Assembly: GCA_030849075.1 (NCBI GenBank)
Contig: JASAOO010003452.1
Span: 1-64,000, forward strand
Length of the DNA: 64,000 nucleotides
Source of the DNA: Zelonia costaricensis
Taxonomy: Eukaryota; Euglenozoa; Kinetoplastea; Trypanosomatida; Trypanosomatidae
Direction: 5' to 3'
The notes beneath the pieces are model-generated. The model saw nothing but the letters and a program-made list of their open reading frames with translations. It was not told the DNA's origin and did not search any database. Position numbers and translations under genes: made by a program. Shown piece by piece: positions 56,837 to 64,000 of this stretch (its first letter is position 1; each line of letters starts with the position of its first letter).

Positions 56837-59545
56837 CTAGAAGGCGGGCGGCCGACTCGTCGAGGCGGCTGACGTGGCGGCCTGCTGGATGTAGGCCACG
56901 AAGTCCTCGTCCTTCGCCAACCTCGGCGTCCACCGCTCACCCGCAGCCAGCATGCGCTCGCCTAGGTACCACACAGCGTAGCACCGCTTCCGCCGCACCT
57001 CCTCCGTCTCCGCCGCATCCTGCAGGACCAGCTGCACGGCGTAGCGGAGCACGAGGTGGGCGTCGGCCACGACGGTGTCGTACTCCATGTTAAAGTACTC
57101 GGCCATCACCTTGCGCGTTGCCTCGCTCGTGTCGCTCGGCGCCTTGGCGGAGATGGCCTCGAAGATGCGGTCGAAGCCGGCGCCGATCTTGCGCCAAACG
57201 AGCACCTTCGGGGCGTAGAAGGGCCGCACCCCAAGAAAGCGCTGCGCACTCGTCACGTACGCCTCCCCTACCTCGTGGAGGAGCTGCTTGCCGAAGCAGG
57301 CCTCGGACAGGTGCCGCACGAAGCGGTCGCAGCGCTCCTCGAAGTCGCGGGAGAAGCAGTTGTCACCGCAGCTGCCGGGGTGCAGCACGAACGGCGAGGC
57401 CGCCCGCGGTGACTCGGCGTCTTGCGGCCCCGACGGCTGCGGTCCCGTCCCACGTACGCCGCGTGGTGCTTTGCGGGCCCCGTGCCCACCGCCGCCCCCG
57501 AGCTCCTCCATGATGGAGTCGTGCATGTCGCGGGCCACGCCGGCGCCGGCGGGGTTGCGCAGCCCACCTGCGCTGTCACGGCGCTCTGAACGCCGCTTGC
57601 CGGACTTGAGGTACTCTGGCAGGCTGCTGCTGCTGGTGCCGCCAGGCGACGACGCCGTTCCGGAGGGGCGGCGGTGACCACCGCCCGTCGCCGCCGCCGC
57701 CGCAGCAGCAGCACCGGCGGACGCCCCTCCGTAGTACGGCGTCGTGGGCCGCTGCGCATGCACGTCGGCGATGACGGCGAGCTCGATGGCGAGCTGACGA
57801 ATGCGAATACACTGCAGCTCCTCCAGGTCGTGCATCGACACACTCACCTGCGCCTCGCTGCGCAGCGCCCAGTGCGAGCGCAGCACCTCACCAATCAGCA
57901 CCCGCCGAAAAGCCTCACCGCCGAAGACGCTCTGCACCATCTCGGCCGGGGTGCGCGACATGAACTTGCCGAACTTGGTCTCGTGCAAGTGGATGCCCTG
58001 CGCCCCGCCGAGGTCGTACGCCTTGCGCTTCTCAGCGTTAGACAGGATCTGATACGCGCTCGCGATCTCCTCGAACTTGCGCTGCGCCTCCGCCTTCTCC
58101 TCCGGGGAGAGGGGGCCGCCGCCGCCGCGCCGGCTCTGGGCAACGTCGGGGTGAAACACCATGGCCAGCTTCTTGTACTGCTTCTTAATCTCCTGCGTGT
58201 TGGCGGTGCGACGCACCTGGAGCACCTCGTAGGGGTTGCGCATCTGACTGCTGGCCCCACCTGGTCCCGCCCCGGCCGCCCCGTTCGGTTCGCGGGCGCC
58301 CTTCGGTATGAACTTCGCGCGGAGCGTCTCCGCCGTGAACCCCATCGAGGCGAGCCGCTCCGCCCACTTGTGCTCCGTCGTCATCCGCTTGCGGCGGAAC
58401 TCGGCACGGCCGATGGTGCGCAGCACGCGCTTCTCCCGCTGCAGCTCGTGCCGGAAGAGACGAGCGTCGAGCACCGTGCACCGCATCCAGCGCCCGCTCA
58501 GCGAGTCGAAGGCGTACTTGCCGGTGAAGCAGGTCAGCGGGCCATACACGGTGTTGCACAGCCCGGTGCTGAGGTGCAGCGCAGGTGACGCCACCCAGCC
58601 GTACGCGAGAAACGCAGCGGCCTTGGCAACACCACGTGCCGCGCCCCGCGCACCACCAGCCACCAACCCGCCCTCCTTCACCCCACGCAGCGTTCCGTAC
58701 ACGACACAGCCGACGGCGTTCTGCGTCGCGACGATGCAGTTCCACAGCACCTGAAACAGCGCCAGCCACACGTTCCGCTTCGGGGTCAAGTTGAGCCGGC
58801 TGTAGTAGTTCAGCTGGTGCAGGGCACGACCGCGGCGCAGGTAGTCGAGGTTCGCGTCCAGCGTGGCCACCTCGCGGCCGTGCGCGGCGGCCGCATCGAC
58901 AGAGGCGCGGCGCCACAGCACACCCCGGCTCACAAAGCGCAGCAGCGCCGAGGAGGTCCCTGTCCACGACGCGTACGGCGACGCCCGCAAATCACTTTGC
59001 GTGACGGTGCCTGCTGGCCCAGCGAGGTTGCCCGTGCGAGGCGGACTCTGTGCCGACTCCGCCCCCGCCGTCGACGCGTCGCTGCTGCTTCGCTTCCTCT
59101 GCTGCGACTGCAGCGCGGCCAGCACCCGATCAACCCGGGTGGCGCGCCCCGTGAGAGTGGCTGCGGCCGTGTCGACGAGAAACTGCGGTCGGTCGCAGAG
59201 GCAGTAGCGAATGCGTCGCAGCTCTGCATCGAGGGCGTCGGCCTTGTGGGCGAGGCGGTGAGCAATGGGCATGAACTCATCACCATCCGTCTCCCGCAGG
59301 GCGGCAAACTCCTCCTCTTCGAGAATGCGGTCCTCCTCGTCCTCCTTGGCTTGGTTGACGTTCGGGTCCCCACGCCCCGCGCCGCCAGACGACGTGGCGT
59401 AGGGGCGCCGTGTCCACCGCGCCGCCGCGTGTCCAGTGGCGGCTCCGCCCTCGAAGGGGAAAAGCACCACACGTCGCAGCCCGCCCACGCCCCGCCAAGC
59501 GAACAGGCACTGGGGCGAGTGGCTGACCTGCACGAGTCGCCGCAT
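56837..59545 (-). CDS. J-domain (DnaJ/Hsp40-type) protein, probably mitochondrial
   Basis: 902 residues from MRRLVQVSHSPQCLFAWRGV, a basic N terminus compatible with mitochondrial targeting. The J domain lies mid-protein (about 433-505): NPYEVLQVRRTANTQEIKKQ, the HPD catalytic tripeptide at 465-467, and KFEEIASAYQILSNAEKRKA. J domains stimulate Hsp70 ATPase. Before it, residues about 265-330 form a Gly/Ala-rich amphipathic segment (YGTLRGVKEGGLVAGGARGA followed by ARGVAKAAAFLAYGWV), suggestive of membrane association. No zinc-finger (type I) or G/F region is present, so this is a type III J protein. The remaining C-terminal 400 residues are helical with a Gly/Ser/Ala-rich linker and no recognised domain. 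The partner Hsp70 and substrate are unknown. Confidence 0.88.
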   Translation of the reverse strand: MRRLVQVSHSPQCLFAWRGVGGLRRVVLFPFEGGAATGHAAARWTRRPYATSSGGAGRGDPNVNQAKEDEEDRILEEEEFAALRETDGDEFMPIAHRLAHKADALDAELRRIRYCLCDRPQFLVDTAAATLTGRATRVDRVLAALQSQQRKRSSSDASTAGAESAQSPPRTGNLAGPAGTVTQSDLRASPYASWTGTSSALLRFVSRGVLWRRASVDAAAAHGREVATLDANLDYLRRGRALHQLNYYSRLNLTPKRNVWLALFQVLWNCIVATQNAVGCVVYGTLRGVKEGGLVAGGARGAARGVAKAAAFLAYGWVASPALHLSTGLCNTVYGPLTCFTGKYAFDSLSGRWMRCTVLDARLFRHELQREKRVLRTIGRAEFRRKRMTTEHKWAERLASMGFTAETLRAKFIPKGAREPNGAAGAGPGGASSQMRNPYEVLQVRRTANTQEIKKQYKKLAMVFHPDVAQSRRGGGGPLSPEEKAEAQRKFEEIASAYQILSNAEKRKAYDLGGAQGIHLHETKFGKFMSRTPAEMVQSVFGGEAFRRVLIGEVLRSHWALRSEAQVSVSMHDLEELQCIRIRQLAIELAVIADVHAQRPTTPYYGGASAGAAAAAAAATGGGHRRPSGTASSPGGTSSSSLPEYLKSGKRRSERRDSAGGLRNPAGAGVARDMHDSIMEELGGGGGHGARKAPRGVRGTGPQPSGPQDAESPRAASPFVLHPGSCGDNCFSRDFEERCDRFVRHLSEACFGKQLLHEVGEAYVTSAQRFLGVRPFYAPKVLVWRKIGAGFDRIFEAISAKAPSDTSEATRKVMAEYFNMEYDTVVADAHLVLRYAVQLVLQDAAETEEVRRKRCYAVWYLGERMLAAGERWTPRLAKDEDFVAYIQQAATSAASTSRPPAF

Positions 59546-60380
59546 TCACTGGTTTGAAGACAACAATGACGCGAAGCGGACGGGACCGCTGAAGGGGGGA
59601 GGGGGTGGGGGAGGGGGGGACGCAGTGAGGTGAGGGGTGAGCTGAGCAGGTGCACACGTGTGTGGAGAGAGTCGAGAGGGAGAAGCGAAGGAGGGGGAGG
59701 AACGGGNTCGCCTGCTGCATCTTTGTCAACTGCTGTAGAATAGCGGGGAGAAGGAAGCTGCGCTAACGGCTCACCGGACTCAATCACTCTCAGCGCCATC
59801 CGGAAGCATCTGCGACGTGACACAGACGGGTGTCGCCGGGTCTGCGATGCAGCGTGCTCGCCTCGCTTTTTCCTGTCCCTGTCTCGATGCACCTATGCGT
59901 GATAGAGATGGCTAGCCTCAGGCGTGCGTCGCGTCCACGCAGGGTGTCAAGGTTCACGGCGCGGCGGACAAGCACCGAAGCGCAAACAGGGTACACATCA
60001 ACACACACACACACACACACACGCACACACACAACAACAGCGCCCCTTGCCCTGTTTCTTTGGAGACCCATCCGTCGTATCCCTGCAACTCGTTTTTTGG
60101 CGATGTGTTTTTGCTTGTTTTGCGTTTCTCGAAGCATCCAAATTTATGTCCGTGTTACAGGTCAACATCGTCACCCATCCGCTCTGTTCGGCACCTTGAG
60201 GCCTGAGAAACCCTGCAAGAGGGAAGAGTCTGAGGAGAACGGGGGGGAGGGAGGAAGGGGCAAGTTTTGAGCTTGCCGGGGGTGCACGCACATGCAGTCA
60301 CAATTCACACACACACACACACACGCACGCACGCGGAGCACATGCCCGCGCCCCCTTCGTCCCGCGGTTTTCGGCTTTCT
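59546..60380. other. Intergenic spacer with one ambiguous base
   Basis: No gene is seen. A purine-rich tract at 59590-59640 is the likely splice-acceptor polypyrimidine tract of the J-protein mRNA. Position 59707 is N. CA arrays lie at about 60000-60031 and 60306-60327, the latter 54 bp beyond the stop of the next gene. Confidence 0.65.
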
Positions 60381-63300
60381 TTATGGTGCCAGAGTGCCGT
60401 GAAGGTCGCGGTACACGAGCGTCGTCACGAGCGACTCCAGCGCACGGGCGAGGTAGGCACTGCCGCCACCGGCGCTGGCACCCGCTGAGGGAGACTTGAG
60501 CGCCGCCGCGGCTGCCGTTGACGCGTCCGTCGATGCACTGCGTGCCGGCGTCGCGCTCCCACCGGTCACACACAACGCTGGTGCAGACGGGAACGGGACG
60601 GCCGAGGCGACAGTGGTGGGCGTGGCGTACGTCAGAGTCGTCATTGCCACGTCCAGCTGTCGACACGCGGCGTGCAGGGAGGCGGTGGCGCTGTCTTGCG
60701 CCGACGGCGCGGCCCGAGCCGCGCGAGCGGACACCGGTGCCGCTGGCGCTGCCGTTGCCGCCGCCGACCCCGGGGCCACGGAGCGACCCGCTGATGCCGC
60801 GCCATGCGAGGCCACGACGGCGGACGGCAGCTGAAGCCCCTCTAGCAAGTCGCCGAGCTTCCCGCTCCCCGTTGCGGTGCTCGGGGGGAGCGGCGTTTGC
60901 TCTGCGGAGCGGCGCACGCGTGGCGTGGTGGAGTCGGACGACGAGCAGACGGAACGGGTGGACTGCGACAGCGCGACGAGCTGCGGGGAGACGCGGCTCT
61001 GACCCAGCGCGGCCTCGGTGAATCCAGCTGACGTCCGCCGCTCCCCATCCGCGCCGGGCACGCGGGGCTTCAGCTGCGCCGAGCGAGGCCCACCTTCGCT
61101 GCCCTTGACCTCGCCCAGGCTCACTGCGTCTATGGGGCTGCGGTTGCTTGCCACCGAGCCGGGCGACTGCTCCAACGCTGCTGGCAGCCGCACCTCTTCG
61201 TCGTAGACCTCCACCACGCTGAGGGCCGGCTGAGCGACGCCGCAGTTGAGCAGCTGCTGGTGGAGCTGCCGGAGGTGCGAGCCATCAAAGAGAACACTAA
61301 CGCGGTGGTAGTGGCGGCCACGCCGTCCGCGCCGTCGCGACTGCCGGGGCTGGGCAGAGGATGGCGATGATTCGCGGCTTGGGTTTGCCTCGTCGGTCAG
61401 CGCGAAGGAGGTGAAGGTGCTGCCGCTGCCCGCGCCGCCGGTCGTGCCGCTGGTCAGCTGTGGGGTGCCGCCGCCACTCTCTGCCGACAACGACGTGACG
61501 GCGTCGGCATCACCGCGAGACCGCGCGTGGCGGCGCAGCACAACGATGACGTAGCCGTCAAGGTTCGTGCTCAGCTTCGCCAGCTGCGACAGAAACTCAG
61601 CGAGCGTGAAGGGCCGCGCGGTCGCACCGGTGATGCCGCTGACGGACGCGAGGCCGTTGGCGGTGGCCGACGGCGCGGAACCGCTCGGCCGGCCGCGTGG
61701 GGAGGCGAAGGCATTATGGGACGCGACAGTGGCGGTGGCGGCGCAGGTCGCTGACGTGTCGATCGGGATGCCCACCAGCTCCACCTGCGACACAACCGGC
61801 AAAATCGTCAAGACGGTGGGCTCTGCCGGCATCCGCACCACCGAGGGCGGCGGGCGAATTTGGAAGTACGTCGTCACCGACGCCATGACTCGCTCGAAGG
61901 CAGCAGCACCGGCAGCGGTGCACGCCGCACCCGCCCCGCTCAGCGCTGTCGCTCCGCTCGCTCGTGGCGTTGCTGCCGCTGCCGCGAAGACGCAGCCGCC
62001 CACCCCTCCGCTGGCGCCCGAGCCCGAGCCCGAGCCATCGCGCGACGCGTCGCTGCCGCCGCTGTTCGCGTAGAAGCCGGAGGCCGGGCTGGAGAGGGCG
62101 AAGGGCGAGGTGAGCCCAGCGGCCACGGCGCTCTGCTGCTGGTAGCGGGCGAGCATGTCGCGCACAAGGGCCTGCCGCTGCGCCGCGTACGACTGCGGCC
62201 CCGTGCCCCAGCGCGGCGCCGACGACGCACCCCCGAAGGCGCCGCCGCTCATGACCGCTGCCGCCGCGGCTGCCGCGGCCGACGCTGGTGTGGGCGAGGT
62301 GGACGCCGTCGTGGCGGGTGTGGCCGACAGGTGCACGGCAGCGCCGATCTGCGCGAAGAGGGCCTGCAGCACGCACGTCGCGCTCTCCGCCGCGAGGTGC
62401 ACAGCCGGCCGCTTTCCCTCTGCGTGGCCGCCGCTCGCCCCACCCGCACCTGCAGCACCGCTCGCCGCAGTGGCCGCGGGTGCACCGCGAGCACCAGCGG
62501 GACCGCCGGGGGCGCACGAGATGGGGTGGCTTGTGGTCGGCGTGTTGGAGACGAGGGAGGATGACGGGGAGGCCTCGGGCGAGGCGCGCTTGTAAGCGCT
62601 GGCCAATGGGGAGCCGCGGAGCAGAGCCGCCCGTGCCGCCGCACCCGCGTCCTCATGCACCAGCCAGGCGGAGGCCTCGGCAGGGAGGTGCGGTGCGAGC
62701 CACACGGCTGGCGATAGGCCGTGCAGCGCACCCGCGCCGTCACCGCCGAAGACGGAGGCGCTCGTCGACACGGGCCGCACCCCACCACTGCCACCACCAC
62801 CCGCGCCACTGCCGCCAGTCGCGGTGTCGGCTTCCTCCACGACGCTCTCGTCGCTGTCCACGAGAATGGACAACTTCGGCCGGTACACGGCGCTGTGGGT
62901 AGCCGAGGGCAATGCCGCCTGCGGAGCCACCCTGCCTCCCTCCTCTTTGGTGACGAGCGGCTTGAAAACATCGACCTCGGCTTCCTCGCCGCCGGGTGTG
63001 GAGGCAGGCGAGCAGCGATCAGCGCGGCGCGAGGCGGGCGGTCGCGGCACCGGGAGCTGTTTATCGCGCGGGGAGACTTCTGCGGCCGCCCGCACCGGCG
63101 GCGCCGACGGAAACCGCAGGGACACCGGCGCCCGCGCGGCGCTCTCACCGAGGGCTGCTGGCGCGACGTCGCGCTCGTCGATCAGCACCACGGCGATGCG
63201 GCGGCGGCGGCGGGCGAGGGCGACGGCCTGCCGCGTCGGCCCCGGGCCGCTGCCATCGATGCTAATCAAGCGCCGCCGTGGCGGTGTCACGGGCCGCTGC

Positions 63301-64000
63301 GCCCGCACAGGGAACGGCGCTGGTGGTGATGTGACCTGCTGCGGCTGCGGCGGCTGCTGTTGTGGCTGCGCGGCTGCAGTGCGGGGCGTAAGCTGGTGTC
63401 GTGGGGACGAAATGGGCGAGATCGCCGAGAAGGACAGCACTGAGTCGCCCGCGCGCTTGGGACCGAGTGTGGAGGGGGACAGGTGGCCGCTGCCGTCCTG
63501 CGTGCAGCAGAGGTCGCGCGGCTGCAGCGAGGGCAGCGCGACGGCGGCCATGTTGGTGCTCACCGGCGAGGCGGTGATGGACGGCGCCCGGGAGGCGGGG
63601 GAGGAGGCGGCGTGGGACAGCGATATCGAGGTGCGCAGGCGAGCCCACGCGGAGGACCAGAGCTGCATCGACGCCGACGTCGGGCTCGCGCTGGCCGAGA
63701 GCACCGAGTTCTCCGCGCTGGGCCGCTGCGTGGTCGGGTGCGGACTTCCAGTGGCGGACGCGCACAGCCGCACGTAGTACCACAGGGGCAGCCCCGCACT
63801 GCCTTGCAGGGCCGCTGCGGCTACCGCCGCAGCCGCACCGGATGCCGCGGTGGGGGTCTCGTGGGCGTCAAGGATGACATCTAAGACGCGATCGTAGCAG
63901 CTGCGGCACACGCGGCAGAGGTACCACGTGATGCACCGCGCCGCATCCACGTCGACGCCGTAGCTCTCACGGCGGTACAGCTCCTCCGCTTCGGCCGCGC
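60381..64000 (-). CDS. Large low-complexity protein of unknown function, 5' end outside the window
   Basis: At least 1206 codons, open to the right edge. Reading back from 63950, codons up to 64000 stay open (ELYRRESYGVDVDAARCITW), and the codon at 63950 is GTG, not ATG, so the true start lies beyond the window. A cysteine cluster CITWYLCRVCRSCYDRVLDV sits near the visible N-terminal end and may bind metal. Most of the rest is Ser/Ala/Gly/Pro/Thr-rich and presumably disordered. More ordered islands are QIRPPPSVVRMPAEPTVLTI, LAEFLSQLAKLSTNLDGYVI and the segment around YHRVSVLFDGSHLRQLHQQL. The C terminus (YLARALESLVTTLVYRDLHG) is helical. No family is recognised. Confidence 0.8.
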   Translation of the reverse strand, partial: AAEAEELYRRESYGVDVDAARCITWYLCRVCRSCYDRVLDVILDAHETPTAASGAAAAVAAAALQGSAGLPLWYYVRLCASATGSPHPTTQRPSAENSVLSASASPTSASMQLWSSAWARLRTSISLSHAASSPASRAPSITASPVSTNMAAVALPSLQPRDLCCTQDGSGHLSPSTLGPKRAGDSVLSFSAISPISSPRHQLTPRTAAAQPQQQPPQPQQVTSPPAPFPVRAQRPVTPPRRRLISIDGSGPGPTRQAVALARRRRRIAVVLIDERDVAPAALGESAARAPVSLRFPSAPPVRAAAEVSPRDKQLPVPRPPASRRADRCSPASTPGGEEAEVDVFKPLVTKEEGGRVAPQAALPSATHSAVYRPKLSILVDSDESVVEEADTATGGSGAGGGGSGGVRPVSTSASVFGGDGAGALHGLSPAVWLAPHLPAEASAWLVHEDAGAAARAALLRGSPLASAYKRASPEASPSSSLVSNTPTTSHPISCAPGGPAGARGAPAATAASGAAGAGGASGGHAEGKRPAVHLAAESATCVLQALFAQIGAAVHLSATPATTASTSPTPASAAAAAAAAVMSGGAFGGASSAPRWGTGPQSYAAQRQALVRDMLARYQQQSAVAAGLTSPFALSSPASGFYANSGGSDASRDGSGSGSGASGGVGGCVFAAAAATPRASGATALSGAGAACTAAGAAAFERVMASVTTYFQIRPPPSVVRMPAEPTVLTILPVVSQVELVGIPIDTSATCAATATVASHNAFASPRGRPSGSAPSATANGLASVSGITGATARPFTLAEFLSQLAKLSTNLDGYVIVVLRRHARSRGDADAVTSLSAESGGGTPQLTSGTTGGAGSGSTFTSFALTDEANPSRESSPSSAQPRQSRRRGRRGRHYHRVSVLFDGSHLRQLHQQLLNCGVAQPALSVVEVYDEEVRLPAALEQSPGSVASNRSPIDAVSLGEVKGSEGGPRSAQLKPRVPGADGERRTSAGFTEAALGQSRVSPQLVALSQSTRSVCSSSDSTTPRVRRSAEQTPLPPSTATGSGKLGDLLEGLQLPSAVVASHGAASAGRSVAPGSAAATAAPAAPVSARAARAAPSAQDSATASLHAACRQLDVAMTTLTYATPTTVASAVPFPSAPALCVTGGSATPARSASTDASTAAAAALKSPSAGASAGGGSAYLARALESLVTTLVYRDLHGTLAP

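Noticed and set aside
63948..63950. Apparent start of the right-edge gene at 63950
   Set aside because: The codon is GTG and the frame stays open upstream to the window end, so the gene is partial.

Overview
This is nuclear DNA of a trypanosomatid, most likely a Leishmania-type parasite (Leishmaniinae). The genes are long, intronless and GC-rich, and every supported protein-coding gene lies on the minus strand, as in a polycistronic transcription unit. They are separated by 0.5-3.7 kb spacers full of (CA)n/(TG)n arrays, G-runs and purine-rich stretches. On the transcribed strand the purine stretches become the polypyrimidine tracts that guide trans-splicing and polyadenylation. Two adjacent mitochondrial kinetoplast-DNA-type ligase genes fix the lineage. 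Species cannot be settled from the sequence alone. Transcription runs from high to low coordinates.

Order along the transcript, from the right edge: a gene of unknown function cut by the window end (60381-64000); a mitochondrial-looking J-domain protein (56837-59545); a very large divergent PROPPIN (ATG18/WIPI) protein (51494-55108); a JMJD7-like JmjC hydroxylase (48632-50398); a UTP5/WDR43-like small-subunit processome protein (44025-47552); a tail-anchored membrane protein (41378-42448); a candidate mitoribosomal mS38 (38887-39666); a probable mitochondrial protein (37078-38154); an atypical 3.6 kb gene-poor block (33419-37077); two kDNA-type ligases (31430-33418 and 27777-29273); a thioredoxin-fold/TPR mitochondrial protein (24772-26514); a 2154-residue FUSC-like membrane protein (16642-23106); a GNL1-like circularly permuted GTPase (13138-15855); prefoldin subunit 3 (11986-12570); a large mitochondrial-looking unknown (7976-10852); an FG-containing zinc-motif protein (4451-7114); and a predicted N-myristoylated WWE-WD40 protein (1083-2852). 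As usual in these genomes, neighbours are not functionally grouped apart from the ligase pair. Several products (two ligases, mS38 candidate, thioredoxin-like, J-protein and two unknowns) have mitochondrial-type N termini.

The most unusual region is 33.8-36.5 kb. Its base composition differs from the rest, and it holds a degenerate palindrome of about 1.15 kb (arms 34720-35238 and 35399-35862, loop about 160 bp) with near-identical blocks. A third partial copy of the arm lies just outside, and beside it is a 239-codon plus-strand frame. Transcribed with the cluster, this would fold into a long hairpin RNA. It looks like a mobile-element remnant or hairpin-RNA locus and is the best candidate for something undescribed. 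Start codons were chosen as the first ATG that begins plausible protein, because upstream in-frame extensions often translate microsatellites (HTHTHT...).
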